A DNA stretch of 64,000 nucleotides, from assembly GCF_900100315.1 (NCBI RefSeq), contig NZ_FNFF01000001.1:620001-684000 (forward strand). Direction: 5' to 3'. The stretch comes from Streptomyces indicus. Lineage in GTDB: Bacteria; Actinomycetota; Actinomycetes; Streptomycetales; Streptomycetaceae. The first letter of the stretch is position 1. Each line of letters opens with the position of its first letter. Both the position numbers and the translations under genes were made by a program. Of the stretch, positions 1-11,476 are shown piece by piece. The notes under the pieces are model-generated. The model saw only the letters and a list, made by a program, of their open reading frames with translations, searched no databases and was not told the origin of the DNA.

Positions 1-3
1 GGG

Positions 4-1221
4 TCACTCCACGCGTTGGCCCTTTCCGAGGGCGATCACCCCACCCTTGGACACCGTGTAGAGCTCCTGGTCCCGTTCGGGGTTGACGCCGATGGTCGCC
101 CCGGGCGGGACGTCCACGTTCTTGTCGAGCACGGCGCCGCGCACGACCGCACCGCGTCCCACCCGCACGTTGTCGTGCAGCACCGAACCCTGCACCACCG
201 CACCCGCCTCGACCACCACGCCCGGGGACAGCACGGAACCGGTGACCTGGCCGCTGATGACGCAACCCGGGCTGACGATGGACTCCCCCGCGATGCCGCC
301 GGCCACGAACTTCGCGGGCGGCAGCTGGCCGGGGTGGGTGTAGATGGGCCAGCGGCGGTTGTAGAGGTTGAACACCGGGTGGTCGGAGATCAGGTCCATG
401 TGCGCTTCGTAGTACGCGTCCAGGGTGCCGACGTCGCGCCAGTAGCCGTGGTCGCGGCCGGTCTCGCCGGGGACGTGGTTGTCGTCGAAGTCGTAGAGCT
501 GGGCGACCCCGCGCTCGGTGAGCATCGGCAGGATCGAGCCGCCCATGTCGTGCTTGGACGTGGGGTCCTCGGCGTCCTTCTGGAGGGCGTCGATCAGGGT
601 CTTGGTGGTGAAGAGGTAGTTGCCCATGGAGGCGAAGACCTCGTTCGGGCTGCCGGGCAGGCCCGGCGGGTCGGCGGGCTTCTCCAGGAACCGCTCCACG
701 CGCGTGCGGTCCTTGGCCGGGGTGATGATCCCGAAGGAGGAGGCCTCGGCGCGCGGCACCCGGATGCCCGCGACGGTGACGCCCGCGCCGGACTCGATGT
801 GCTGGTTCAGCATCTGCCGCGGGTCCATCCGGTACACGTGGTCGGCGCCGAACACCGCGATGTAGTCGGGCTGTTCGTCGTGCACGAGGTTCAGGGACTG
901 GAGGATCGCGTCCGCGCTGCCGGAGAACCAGCGCGGGCCGAGGCGCTGCTGGGCCGGTACGGGGGTCACGTAGTTGCCAAGCAGGCTCGACATCCGCCAG
1001 GTCGTGGACACATGCCGGTCGAGGGAGTGCGACTTGTACTGCGTCAGCACGCAGATCCGGAGGATGTCCCCGTTGACGAGGTTGGAGAGCACGAAGTCGA
1101 CCAGCCGGTAGGTGCCGCCAAAGGTCACCGCCGGTTTCGCCCGGTCGGCTGTGAGCGGCATCAGCCGCTTGCCTTCCCCACCCGCAAGGACTATGCCGAG
1201 CACCGAAGGTCCGCCGCGCAT
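4..1221 (-). CDS. glgC: Glucose-1-phosphate adenylyltransferase (ADP-glucose pyrophosphorylase)
   Basis: A 405-residue protein that makes ADP-glucose from glucose-1-phosphate and ATP, the committed step of bacterial glycogen synthesis, in the cytoplasm. The N-terminal nucleotidyltransferase motif [11 protein letters not shown] lies at residues 14-24, followed by KPAVTFGG and the catalytic-region [11 protein letters not shown]. The C-terminal third is hexapeptide-rich, as expected for the left-handed beta-helix. I start at ATG 1221; the open frame continues upstream only through repetitive intergenic DNA and part of glgA. It lies 92 nt downstream of glgA on the same strand. Length matches the family, so confidence is high. 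Confidence 0.96.
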   Translation of the reverse strand: MRGGPSVLGIVLAGGEGKRLMPLTADRAKPAVTFGGTYRLVDFVLSNLVNGDILRICVLTQYKSHSLDRHVSTTWRMSSLLGNYVTPVPAQQRLGPRWFSGSADAILQSLNLVHDEQPDYIAVFGADHVYRMDPRQMLNQHIESGAGVTVAGIRVPRAEASSFGIITPAKDRTRVERFLEKPADPPGLPGSPNEVFASMGNYLFTTKTLIDALQKDAEDPTSKHDMGGSILPMLTERGVAQLYDFDDNHVPGETGRDHGYWRDVGTLDAYYEAHMDLISDHPVFNLYNRRWPIYTHPGQLPPAKFVAGGIAGESIVSPGCVISGQVTGSVLSPGVVVEAGAVVQGSVLHDNVRVGRGAVVRGAVLDKNVDVPPGATIGVNPERDQELYTVSKGGVIALGKGQRVE

Positions 1222-1229
1222 CGCCGCCC

Positions 1230-1320
1230 CCTGGATCGCCTGGTACGCCTGGTTCACATGGATCGACTGGTTCGCCTGGTGTTCTGGTGCGTCTAGTAGG
1301 TCTAGGTCTAGGTCTAGGTC
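1230..1320. repeat. Low-complexity repeats between glgA and glgC
   Basis: Positions 1297-1320 hold four exact head-to-tail copies of TAGGTC, and the last copies run into the glgA stop codon (TAG, 1316-1314). From about 1230 to 1290 a second, degenerate repeat has CTGGT recurring about every 9 nt. On the coding strand these read as GACCTA and ACCAG units. The block separates glgA from glgC and is poorer in GC than the genes on either side. Replication slippage is the likeliest origin. Confidence 0.75.
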
Positions 1321-2474
1321 GCCGAGCTCACTGCCGCGTACAGATCCGCCGTCCTGCGGGCCACCGCGTCCCAGCCGAACTCCCCGACGGCACGGGCGCG
1401 TCCGGCCGCGCCCATGCGGGTGGCCCGCCCGGGGTCCCGTACGAGGGTGTTCAGGGCGGCGCCGAGCGCGGACTCGAACCCTTCGGGGTCCTTCTCGTCG
1501 TAGGGCACGAGCAGCCCGGTCTCCTCGGTGACCACCTCGGGGATGCCGCCGACGGCGGAGGCCACGACGGCCGTGCCGCAGGCCATCGCCTCCAGGTTCA
1601 CGATGCCGAGCGGCTCGTACACCGACGGGCAGACGAACACGGCCGCGTGGGTGAGGAGTTGGACCACGTCGGGGCGCGGCAGCATCTCGGGGATCCACTG
1701 CACCCCGGAGCGGCCGCGGCTCAGCTCCTCGAAGAGGGCGCGGAACTCGCGGTCGATCTCGGGGGTGTCCGGGGCGCCGGCGCACAGCACCAGCTGGACG
1801 TCCGGGTCCAACTGCCGTGCGGCGCGCAGGAGATGGGGGACGCCCTTCTGGCGGGTGATGCGTCCGACGAAGAGGACGTACGGGCGTCCGGCGTCGATGC
1901 CGTACCGCTCCCGCGCGTCCCCGTCCGGGTCCGGGCGGTACAGCTCGGTGTCGATGCCGTTGTGGATGACGTGCACGCGGTCCGGGTCGACGGCCGGGTA
2001 GCTCTCCAGGATGTCGGCCCGCATCCCGTGCGACACGGCGATCACCGCGTCGGCCGCCTCGACGGCGGTGCGCTCGGCCCAGCTCGACAACGCGTAGCCG
2101 CCGCCGAGCTGTTCGGCCTTCCAGGGGCGCAGGGGTTCGAGGGAGTGCGAGGTCATCACGTGCGGGATGCCGTACAGGAGCTTGGCGAAGTGGCCGGCGA
2201 GGTTGGCGTACCAGGTGTGCGAGTGCACGAGGTCGCGGTCGGCGACGGCGGCGGCCATGGACAGGTCCACGGAGAAGGTGCGCAACGCGTCGTTGGCGTC
2301 GGCGAGCGCGGGCCAGGCGGCGTGCCGGGTGACGGTGTCGCTCCCGCCCTCTCCCCAGCAGTGCACGCGGACGTCGGCGAGCGCCCGTAACTCCCGCGCG
2401 AGGAACTCCACATGGACTCCGGCGCCGCCGTAGACGTCCGGCGGGTACTCACGGCTGAGCAGTCCGACCTTCAC
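1314..2474 (-). CDS. glgA: Glycogen synthase / maltose-1-phosphate synthase, GT4 family
   Basis: A 386-residue GT-B glycosyltransferase. The N-terminus [20 protein letters not shown] is typical of actinobacterial GlgA/GlgM, with the acceptor-side glycine loop at residues 16-19. The C-terminal domain shows [10 protein letters not shown] and the nucleotide-sugar motif [18 protein letters not shown]. Family knowledge: it uses ADP-glucose, either elongating glucan or making maltose-1-phosphate for the GlgE pathway; the sequence alone does not tell which. It sits directly upstream of glgC, its ADP-glucose supplier, so the two probably act together. Confidence 0.93.
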   Translation of the reverse strand: MKVGLLSREYPPDVYGGAGVHVEFLARELRALADVRVHCWGEGGSDTVTRHAAWPALADANDALRTFSVDLSMAAAVADRDLVHSHTWYANLAGHFAKLLYGIPHVMTSHSLEPLRPWKAEQLGGGYALSSWAERTAVEAADAVIAVSHGMRADILESYPAVDPDRVHVIHNGIDTELYRPDPDGDARERYGIDAGRPYVLFVGRITRQKGVPHLLRAARQLDPDVQLVLCAGAPDTPEIDREFRALFEELSRGRSGVQWIPEMLPRPDVVQLLTHAAVFVCPSVYEPLGIVNLEAMACGTAVVASAVGGIPEVVTEETGLLVPYDEKDPEGFESALGAALNTLVRDPGRATRMGAAGRARAVGEFGWDAVARRTADLYAAVSSAT

Positions 2475-2538
2475 CCACAGCCCTCCGGTCCTCGGACGCG
2501 ACGGCGTTGCCTCGTACGGCGATGGCGCACCCTCATGG

Positions 2539-3267
2539 TCACCCAGTTCGGCGGGGAGCGGAAGGGTCCGGTGGCGTACGGAAGCAGCAGTCGCCGCAGA
2601 CTCCGCCGCCGGGGATCCGGTAGTAGAGGCAGCAGCTGCGCCGCCGGAAGGACTCGCCCTCGTACGCGCCGGTGCCGCGCAGCCGCGGGTCCTCGAAGAG
2701 GCGGGCGGCGAGGGCGCCCGCGCGCTCGGCTGCTTCGGCGTCCCCCGTACGCCGTGCCCAGCGCCGGATCTCGCGGTCCGCGGCGGCCAGGGCCGATCCG
2801 GCGTTGCCCCACAACAGCCGGTCGGAGATACGGAAGCGGGCGTGCAGGGCGGCGCCGAGCGGTACGAGGTGCCGTTCGAGCACGACCTCGGCGAGGTCTT
2901 CGACGGGACGGGTGCCCGCGGTGGTGAGCGCGAGGTCGTCGGGGCTCGATGCGTCGGGGTCCCAGTACAGGGTGGCGGGATCGAGCTCCGGGACGCGGCC
3001 GAGGAGCGCCGCCGCGCCGAGGGCCACGGACCAGATCCGCGCGGCCAGCCCCAACTGCGCGATGGACACGGCGATACGGACCTCGTCGGCCCCGATCGCG
3101 GAGCGCACCTTGGCCACGCGGAAGCCGAGCGCGTCGTGCTGCCCGGCGTAGACCTGCGCGAGCGGGGCCCCCGCGGGCCGCGATTCCGTCCGCAGCGCGA
3201 AGAAGCCGCCGACGGAGGAGACCCGTGCGAGGTCTCGGGCGGTCAAGGGCTCGGGCATGGGGTTCAT
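2539..3267 (-). CDS. FhuF-like (2Fe-2S)-binding protein
   Basis: A protein of 239-242 residues whose C-terminus carries CCLYYRIPGGGVCGDCCF. That Cys-Cys-x10-Cys-x2-Cys spacing is the FhuF-type [2Fe-2S] ligand set used by ferric-siderophore reductases. The remainder is a cytoplasmic, Ala/Leu-rich domain without membrane segments. Two ATGs, at 3267 and 3258, are possible starts and neither has a good Shine-Dalgarno. It is divergent from the carbonic anhydrase across an intergenic region with two dyads. No siderophore genes are adjacent, so the siderophore-reduction role rests on the family motif. Confidence 0.8.
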   Translation of the reverse strand: MNPMPEPLTARDLARVSSVGGFFALRTESRPAGAPLAQVYAGQHDALGFRVAKVRSAIGADEVRIAVSIAQLGLAARIWSVALGAAALLGRVPELDPATLYWDPDASSPDDLALTTAGTRPVEDLAEVVLERHLVPLGAALHARFRISDRLLWGNAGSALAAADREIRRWARRTGDAEAAERAGALAARLFEDPRLRGTGAYEGESFRRRSCCLYYRIPGGGVCGDCCFRTPPDPSAPRRTG

Positions 3268-3298
3268 GGTCGCAGGGGGTCGGCGGGCCCTCGCGGCC

Positions 3299-3381
3299 GG
3301 GTTCCTGGCAGGCGGGTTCCTGGCAGGAACCCGATGGTCACCCACAGGTCGCCGGAGTCCGGTGGTCACCCACAGGTGGGT
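3299..3381. promoter_or_regulatory. Repeats and dyads in a divergent promoter region
   Basis: A 14-bp unit, GGGTTCCTGGCAGG, occurs at 3299-3312 and 3314-3327. Its second copy closes a palindrome, GGGTTCCT-ggc-AGGAACCC, at 3314-3332. A second 14-bp unit, TGGTCACCCACAGG, occurs at 3335-3348 and 3363-3376, and ends in a small palindrome CCCAC-ag-GTGGG (3370-3381). All of this lies between the divergent FhuF-like and carbonic anhydrase genes, where operators are expected. No regulator can be assigned. Confidence 0.45.
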
Positions 3382-3432
3382 TCCTCGTGCGACACCCGCG
3401 CGGCGTCCGCGGGGCGTGGCCACCATGGCGCC

Positions 3433-4140
3433 ATGAGCACCGATCCGCAGGACGTCCCGGCCACCTCCCGCCCGCGCGGCCGCCGCGCCTTCCTCGGGCT
3501 CGGAGTCGCCGCCGTGCCGCTCGCCGCGCAGGTGCCCGCCCCGCGGGCCGCCGACCCGGACCGGCCGCCGCGGACCGCGGCCGAAGCGCTGCGCAGGCTG
3601 CGCGAGGGCAATGCGCGCTACGCGGAGGCGCATGCGCGGCATCCGCACGAGAGCAGGCGGTGGCGGCGGGCGGTGGCCGTGGCGCAGCATCCCTTCGCCG
3701 TCGTGCTCGGCTGCATCGACTCGCGGGTGCCGCCGGAGCTGGTCTTCGACCAGGGGCTCGGCGATCTGCTCGTGATCCGCACGGCCGGGCACGTCCTGGA
3801 CGAGGCCGTCCTCGGCAGTGTGCAGTACGGCGTCGCGGAACTCGGCGTACCCCTCGTGGTCGTCCTGGGGCACGAGCGCTGCGGCGCGGTCGGCGCGGCG
3901 GTCGCACACGTACGCGACGGCGGGCACACGGGCGGACATCTCACGCGGGTCGTGGACGGCATCGCACCGGCCGCCCGCGCGACGCGCTTCCGGGCGGGCG
4001 ACTGGGTGGACCACGCCGTACGGGAGCACGTGGACCGGGTCGTGGCGCAGGTCCGGGACGATCCGGCGCTCGGCGGCGCCGTGGTGGAGGGGGCGCGTTT
4101 CGATCTGGACAGCGGACGGGTGCGGTTCCGGAACGCGTAG
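3433..4140 (+). CDS. Exported beta-carbonic anhydrase
   Basis: A 235-residue zinc enzyme interconverting CO2 and bicarbonate. The zinc ligands are visible as C94-I-D96-S-R98 and H147-E-R-C150 (motifs GCIDSRVPPE and LGHERCGAV), exactly the beta class. The N-terminus has a twin-arginine leader, RGRRAFLGLGVAAVPLA, at residues 16-32, so the folded enzyme is probably exported by Tat, unlike most cytoplasmic beta-anhydrases. I chose ATG 3433 because it opens this leader; the open frame upstream has no homology-like content. It is divergent from the FhuF-like gene. Confidence 0.92.
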   Translation: MSTDPQDVPATSRPRGRRAFLGLGVAAVPLAAQVPAPRAADPDRPPRTAAEALRRLREGNARYAEAHARHPHESRRWRRAVAVAQHPFAVVLGCIDSRVPPELVFDQGLGDLLVIRTAGHVLDEAVLGSVQYGVAELGVPLVVVLGHERCGAVGAAVAHVRDGGHTGGHLTRVVDGIAPAARATRFRAGDWVDHAVREHVDRVVAQVRDDPALGGAVVEGARFDLDSGRVRFRNA

Positions 4141-4341
4141 GGCGCGGATCCCGGGCGCCCCACGGACCACTCCCTGCGCAGGTCACCGGTGCCCACCCAG
4201 GGGACTACGCTGCGTGGCGCGTACTCCAACGGCAGTACCCCGGAATGCGTGCTCAGGGACGACGACCGGGCGGAATGAAAGCGTCATCGTGGGTGTTATG
4301 AACCGCGACCGCCTGCCGCACGAGAACGCCCGGAGGGACAC

Positions 4342-7036
<2,695 letters not shown>

Positions 7037-7103
7037 TCACATGCCCCAGTTGATCAACCGCGCCCAAATCCCCCTCAGTCGCCCCGCCCGGCCCCGGCGC
7101 CTC

Positions 7104-8090
7104 TCAGGCGTCGCGCCCGGCCCTCAACTTGCCCGGGAGCCAGCGGAGTTGGATGGCCTGCTGGTACGGGCCGCCGCCCTCGTGGCCGTTGAAGTCGTAG
7201 ACCTCGATCGACTTGTCCTCGCCCGCATACGCGTTGAAGGCGCCGAACACCGTCGACGGCGGGCAGGTCTGGTCCTCGAGCGCCGTGGAGAACAGGGCGG
7301 GCGCGGTGCCGCGGGCCGCGAAGTGCACGCCGTCGAAGTAGGAGAGCGTGCGCAGCACCTTCGCCGGGTCGGCCCTGCGGGCCTGGAGGTAGCCGCCGAT
7401 CTCGCGGTACGGCATCCGGTCGGTGAGCGAGATCGCGCGCGGGAAGTCGCAGAGGAACGGCACGTCGGGCGCGATGGCCGCGAGGTCCGGTACGAGTCCG
7501 CCCACCGCGAGCGTCAGGCCGCCGCCCTGGCTGACCCCGGCCACGGCGGTGCGCGCGGCGTCCACCAGCGGGTGGGAGCGCGCGGCCTCCACGGCCCGTA
7601 CCGCGTCCGTCATCAGGCGCCGGTAGTAGTAGTCGTGCGGGTCCTCGATACCGCGCGTCATGAAGCCGGGATACGCGGGTCCGCTGCCCACCGGGTCCGC
7701 GGTGCCCCCTTCGGCCCAGCCGCCGCTGCCCTGTCCGCGGCTGTCCATCACGAAGTGCGCGAACCCGGCCGAGGCCCACAGCAGATGCATGTGGGGCAGG
7801 CCGCGTCCGCCGCCGTATCCGATGTACTCGACCACCACGGGCAGCGGCTCGCCCGCGCCGGCCGGGAGTATCAGCCAGCCCTTGACGGGGTGCCCGCCGA
7901 AGCCGGAGAAGGTGACGTCGAGCACTTGGACACCGGTCAGGCCCGTGTCCACCGGCTCGAATCGGGCGTCGAGCTCGTGCTCGCGCGCCTCCGCGAGGGT
8001 CTTCGCCCAGAATTCGTCGAAATCGTCCGGGGCCGGGAATGACGGCCGGTAGGAACGGAGTTGATCGAGCGGAAGATCGAACAGGGCCAT
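7104..8090 (-). CDS. Acetylxylan esterase / cephalosporin-C deacetylase family
   Basis: A 328-residue alpha/beta hydrolase of the AXE1 family, which removes acetyl groups from xylo-oligosaccharides or similar substrates. The start MALFDLPLDQLRSYRPS is the usual family beginning. The nucleophile elbow is GVSQGGG, the acid is in ALEDQTCPPST and the histidine in GHEGGGP. No signal peptide is present, so it should work on imported substrates in the cytoplasm. ATG 8090 has AGAGGGAG about 8 nt upstream. It is divergent from gnd. Confidence 0.93.
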   Translation of the reverse strand: MALFDLPLDQLRSYRPSFPAPDDFDEFWAKTLAEAREHELDARFEPVDTGLTGVQVLDVTFSGFGGHPVKGWLILPAGAGEPLPVVVEYIGYGGGRGLPHMHLLWASAGFAHFVMDSRGQGSGGWAEGGTADPVGSGPAYPGFMTRGIEDPHDYYYRRLMTDAVRAVEAARSHPLVDAARTAVAGVSQGGGLTLAVGGLVPDLAAIAPDVPFLCDFPRAISLTDRMPYREIGGYLQARRADPAKVLRTLSYFDGVHFAARGTAPALFSTALEDQTCPPSTVFGAFNAYAGEDKSIEVYDFNGHEGGGPYQQAIQLRWLPGKLRAGRDA

Positions 8091-8207
8091 GGCGACATCG
8101 CTCCCTCTGGTGTCCACCGGACAGGTTGTCGGGAAGATATCCCAGAGCTCCGGGCGATACTGGCCCCCAGGCAGGACTTCCTTTCCCAAGGTCCAGGAGC
8201 GACAGGC

Positions 8208-9647
8208 ATGAGCACTTCAGCCCAGATCGGCGTGACGGGACTTGCGGTCATGGGCCGCAACCTCGCCCGCAACTTCGCGCGCAACGGATTCTCCGTCGCC
8301 GTGCACAACCGCACCGCCGCCAAGACCCGCGCGCTCGTCGAGGAATTCGGGCACGAGGGGACCTTTGTCGCCGCCGAGAGTGCCGAGGAGTTCGTCGCCG
8401 CCCTGGAGCGTCCGCGCCGCCTGGTCGTCATGGTCAAGGCCGGTGAGCCCACGGACGCGGTGATCCGCGAGTTCGCCCCGCTCCTGGAGCCCGGGGACAT
8501 GATCATCGACGGGGGCAACGCGCACTTCGCGGACACCCGCCGCCGCGAGAAGGAGCTGCGCGAGCAGGGCATCCACTTCGTCGGCACCGGCGTCTCGGGC
8601 GGCGAGGAGGGCGCCCTGAACGGGCCGAGCATCATGCCCGGCGGCTCCGTGGAGTCGTACGCCACCCTGGGCCCGATGCTGGAGAAGATCTCCGCGAAGG
8701 CCGCCGACGGCACCCCTTGCGTCACGCACTGCGGCCCCGACGGCGCCGGCCACTTCGTGAAGATGGTGCACAACGGCATCGAGTACGCCGACATGCAGCT
8801 GATCGCCGAGGCGTACCACCTGCTCCGCGAAGTCGCGGGCTACTCCCCCGCCGAGATCGCGGACATCTTCCGCACCTGGAACCGGGGCCGCCTCGACTCG
8901 TATCTCATCGAGATCACCGCCGAGGTCCTGTCGCACGTGGACGCGGCGACGGGCAAGCCCTTCGTGGACGTGGTGCAGGACCGGGCCGAGCAGAAGGGCA
9001 CCGGCCGCTGGACCGTGCAGATCGCCCTCGACCTGGGCGTTCCGGTCTCGGGGATCGCCGAGGCGGTGTTCGCGCGCTCGCTCTCGGGCCACACGGCACT
9101 GCGCGAGGCCTCGCGGGATCTGGCAGGTCCGACCGCGCAGCCGCTCGGCGAGGCCGAGAAGGCGGCCTTCGCGGATCAGGTGGAGCAGGCGCTGTACGCC
9201 TCCAAGATCGTCTCGTACACGCAGGGCTTCCACGAGATCCAGGCGGGCTCCGAGGAGTACGGCTGGGACATCGACCTGGGCGCGGTGGCCGCGATCTGGC
9301 GCGGCGGCTGCATCATCAGGGCCGCGTTCCTCGACCGGATCCGCGCGGCCTACGACGCGCGTGCGGACCTGCCCTCGCTGCTGTCCGACAAGGGCTTCGC
9401 GGAGGAGATCGCGACGGCGCAGGACGACTGGCGCGCGGTGCTCGTCGCGGCCACGCAGCAGGGCGTGCCCACGCCCGGCTTCTCGGCGGCGCTCGCGTAC
9501 TACGACGCGCTGCGCGCCGAGCGCCTGCCGGCCGCGCTCACCCAGGGCCAGCGGGACTTCTTCGGCGCGCACACCTACCGGCGCACCGACCGCGAGGGCT
9601 CGTTCCACACGCTGTGGGGCGGCGACCGCTCGGAGGTCGAGGCCTGA
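8208..9647 (+). CDS. gnd: 6-phosphogluconate dehydrogenase (decarboxylating)
   Basis: A 479-residue enzyme of the oxidative pentose phosphate pathway that converts 6-phosphogluconate to ribulose-5-phosphate, CO2 and NADPH. Visible are the Rossmann start IGVTGLAVMGRNLARNFARN, the cofactor-selecting HNRT, the substrate motif GVSGGEEGALNGPSIMPGG and the catalytic region HFVKMVHNGIEY. Length and C-terminal AHTYRRTDREGSFHTLW match the dimeric long-chain form. AGGAG precedes ATG 8208, and a strong hairpin follows the gene. Confidence 0.97.
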   Translation: MSTSAQIGVTGLAVMGRNLARNFARNGFSVAVHNRTAAKTRALVEEFGHEGTFVAAESAEEFVAALERPRRLVVMVKAGEPTDAVIREFAPLLEPGDMIIDGGNAHFADTRRREKELREQGIHFVGTGVSGGEEGALNGPSIMPGGSVESYATLGPMLEKISAKAADGTPCVTHCGPDGAGHFVKMVHNGIEYADMQLIAEAYHLLREVAGYSPAEIADIFRTWNRGRLDSYLIEITAEVLSHVDAATGKPFVDVVQDRAEQKGTGRWTVQIALDLGVPVSGIAEAVFARSLSGHTALREASRDLAGPTAQPLGEAEKAAFADQVEQALYASKIVSYTQGFHEIQAGSEEYGWDIDLGAVAAIWRGGCIIRAAFLDRIRAAYDARADLPSLLSDKGFAEEIATAQDDWRAVLVAATQQGVPTPGFSAALAYYDALRAERLPAALTQGQRDFFGAHTYRRTDREGSFHTLWGGDRSEVEA

Positions 9648-9685
9648 ACCGGCTTCGGCAGAACCGGGCTCCGGCATACGGGAGT

Positions 9686-9719
9686 TGAGGGGCGGCGGCC
9701 GTGAAGCCGCCGCCCCTCA
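9686..9719. terminator. Bidirectional hairpin terminator after gnd
   Basis: A perfect 14-bp stem, TGAGGGGCGGCGGC paired with GCCGCCGCCCCTCA, with a 6-nt loop at 9700-9705. It lies between the convergent gnd and the small proline-rich gene and can serve both strands. There is no U-tract, which is normal for actinobacterial terminators. Confidence 0.8.
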
Positions 9720-9746
9720 CGCGTCAGCCCGCGTGCTCCGGCGCCG

Positions 9747-9962
9747 CTAGCGCATCGGATCGGGCTGCGGCTCCGGGTCCGGTACGGGGTCGGGGCCCGG
9801 CGGCTGCGGCACGGGCGAGGGCGCCGGTTCCGGGTCGGCGGGGCGCGGGAACGGGTCCGGCAGCGGGCCCGGATCCGGCGGCGGCCCGGGGCGTCCGGGG
9901 TCCGGCGGGTACGGGCCCGGGGTCGGCCCCGGCCCGGCGGGGTCGGGGTACGGGTAGGTCAT
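9747..9962 (-). CDS. Small proline-rich protein, function unknown
   Basis: A 71-residue protein beginning MTYPYPDPAGPGPTPGPY and continuing almost entirely as Pro, Gly, Asp and Glu, with PDP and PGP repeats. It has no signal peptide or hydrophobic segment. I call it real because the ATG at 9962 is preceded at ideal spacing by a strong ribosome-binding site (GAGGAGGA) and the gene ends shortly before a terminator. Composition suggests an intrinsically disordered or cell-wall-associated protein. I do not recognise a family. Confidence 0.6.
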   Translation of the reverse strand: MTYPYPDPAGPGPTPGPYPPDPGRPGPPPDPGPLPDPFPRPADPEPAPSPVPQPPGPDPVPDPEPQPDPMR

Positions 9963-10036
9963 GGCGATCCTCCTCGGGGAAACGGAGGCCTTTCCTCCCC
10001 ACTCTCTCCCGGGCCGCGTTCCCCCGCCCGGCGAAG

Positions 10037-10489
10037 CTAGTCGTCCGCGGCCTGGGTGCGCCGCAGCCGTACCACCGGGATGTCCCGCTCGGTCTTCCTC
10101 CGGTACTGGGCGTACTGCGGGAACAGCTCGACCAGGCCCGGCCATACCCGCTCCTTGTCCTCGGCGCCCAGCGTCTCGGCCCGGGCCGTGAAGCGCTCGG
10201 CGCCCACCCGCACCCGTACGTCGGGGTCGGCCTCCAGGTTCAGGTACCACTGCGGGTGGCGGTCGGCGCCGCCGTCGGAGCCCACGAGCAGGTAGTCCTC
10301 GCCGTCGCGCCCGTAGATCAGCACGGTGCGCCGCCACTGTCCGGTCCTGCGGCCCCGGTAGTCGAGGAGCAGGCACGGGACGCCCATCACCGTGGTGCCC
10401 TTGGTGCCGCCGGACTCCTCGTACTTCTTCGCCTGGGCGGCCACCCAGCCCACCGGGCTGAGCACCACGTCCTCGCCGTCCGCCACCAT
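10037..10489 (-). CDS. Deazaflavin-dependent (F420H2) oxidoreductase, Ddn-like
   Basis: A 150-residue split-barrel protein of the actinobacterial nitroreductase/deazaflavin-dependent family. Typical motifs are GVPCLLLDYRGRRTGQWRRT and LLVGSDGGADRHPQWYLNL, which line the coenzyme F420 site. Characterised relatives use F420H2 to reduce quinones or nitro compounds; the substrate here is unknown. ATG 10489 has GAGGAG about 6 nt upstream. It precedes the small proline-rich gene on the same strand, about 75 nt away. Confidence 0.87.
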   Translation of the reverse strand: MVADGEDVVLSPVGWVAAQAKKYEESGGTKGTTVMGVPCLLLDYRGRRTGQWRRTVLIYGRDGEDYLLVGSDGGADRHPQWYLNLEADPDVRVRVGAERFTARAETLGAEDKERVWPGLVELFPQYAQYRRKTERDIPVVRLRRTQAADD

Positions 10490-10551
10490 GTCCTGCTCCT
10501 CGTCTTCGCCGGTGTCCGGGTCAAAGCGCCGTTCCTGCGGGGAAGTTCAGG

Positions 10552-10896
10552 TCACCACTTGCCGGGGTCGGCCGCCACCGCCGCCTTCGCCGCGTCCAGG
10601 AGGTCCTGCGGGGCGGCGGGGGCCTCGTCGGGGTGCTTGGCCGCCCAGCGCACCACGTACGGGCACAGCGGCGCCACGGCGAGGCCCTCGCGCGCGGCGA
10701 TCGCGTAGAGCTCGCGCGCGAGGGAGCCCGCGACGCCCTTGCCCTCGTGGGCCGGCTCGACGACGGTGTGCACCGGCACGAGGGCGGGCGCGGGCTCGTC
10801 GAGCACGAAGTACTGGATGTGGCCGAGGAGTTCACCGTCGGCGCGGGCCTCGAGCCGGCCGTTCGGCCGGTCGTCGGCGATCACGGAGTCTGTCAT
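10552..10896 (-). CDS. Short GNAT-type N-acetyltransferase
   Basis: A 114-residue protein of the compact YjdJ/Gcn5-like class. VVEPAHEGKGVAGSLARELY corresponds to the acetyl-CoA pyrophosphate loop (Q/R-x-x-G-x-G/A), and LCPYVVRW follows as usual. The acceptor is unknown. No Shine-Dalgarno precedes ATG 10896; CACACT about 7 nt upstream suggests a leaderless transcript. Its neighbours are unrelated, and a panD terminator hairpin lies just upstream. Confidence 0.85.
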   Translation of the reverse strand: MTDSVIADDRPNGRLEARADGELLGHIQYFVLDEPAPALVPVHTVVEPAHEGKGVAGSLARELYAIAAREGLAVAPLCPYVVRWAAKHPDEAPAAPQDLLDAAKAAVAADPGKW

Positions 10897-10926
10897 GCGC
10901 CCAGTGTGCCAACCCGGCCGTCGGCT

Positions 10927-10968
10927 GTCCCCTCCGGCCGGGTGCGGTGCCGCCCGGCCGGAGGGGAC
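10927..10968 (-). terminator. Terminator downstream of panD
   Basis: A perfect 16-bp stem, GTCCCCTCCGGCCGGG paired with CCCGGCCGGAGGGGAC, around a 10-nt loop (10943-10952). It lies 22 nt beyond the panD stop codon and before the GNAT gene. Confidence 0.8.
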
Positions 10969-10990
10969 GGGCCGGCCGGTCAGCCGGACG

Positions 10991-11422
10991 TCAGAGACGG
11001 GCCGCCGGGACCCGTGCCTGCGGGCTGCGCTCCTGGTCGGTGCCGGGAACGGGCGCCGAGGCGTCCTCGCCGAGCTCGACGATGCGGTTGCCGGCGTCCA
11101 CGTGCACCACCTTGGGGCGCAGGGTGCGGGCCTCGGCATCGTCGACCTGGGCGTAGCTGATCAGGATGACCAGGTCGCCGGGGTGGACGAGATGGGCCGC
11201 GGCCCCGTTGATCCCGATGACGCCGGAGCCGGGCTCGCCCTCGATGACGTACGTCTCGAGGCGGGCACCGTTGGTGATGTCGACGATGTGCACGAGCTCA
11301 CCGGGCAGCAGATCGGCGGCCGCCATGAGCTCGGCGTCCACGGTCACGGATCCCACATAGTGCAGGTCCGCCTGGGTCACCGTGGCGCGATGGATCTTGG
11401 ACTTGAACATGGTGCGCAGCAC
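10991..11422 (-). CDS. panD: Aspartate 1-decarboxylase proenzyme
   Basis: A 143-residue pyruvoyl enzyme that converts L-aspartate to beta-alanine for pantothenate and coenzyme A. The self-cleavage site is Gly24-Ser25 in [10 protein letters not shown], and Lys9 and Arg54-region residues are in place ([17 protein letters not shown]). The GTG at 11422 has AGGAG six nt upstream and is preferred to the ATG four codons later. A terminator follows. No other pan genes are adjacent. Confidence 0.97.
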   Translation of the reverse strand: MLRTMFKSKIHRATVTQADLHYVGSVTVDAELMAAADLLPGELVHIVDITNGARLETYVIEGEPGSGVIGINGAAAHLVHPGDLVILISYAQVDDAEARTLRPKVVHVDAGNRIVELGEDASAPVPGTDQERSPQARVPAARL

Positions 11423-11476
11423 TTTGCACTCCTAGAAGACGGCTCCCCGCCGGCTTTTTGCTGGTCAGGGGCGCCT

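Noticed and set aside
1222..1785. Upstream extension of glgC to 1785
   Set aside because: It passes through the repeat block and antisense to glgA, and the true GlgC N-terminus with its nucleotide-binding loop begins at ATG 1221.
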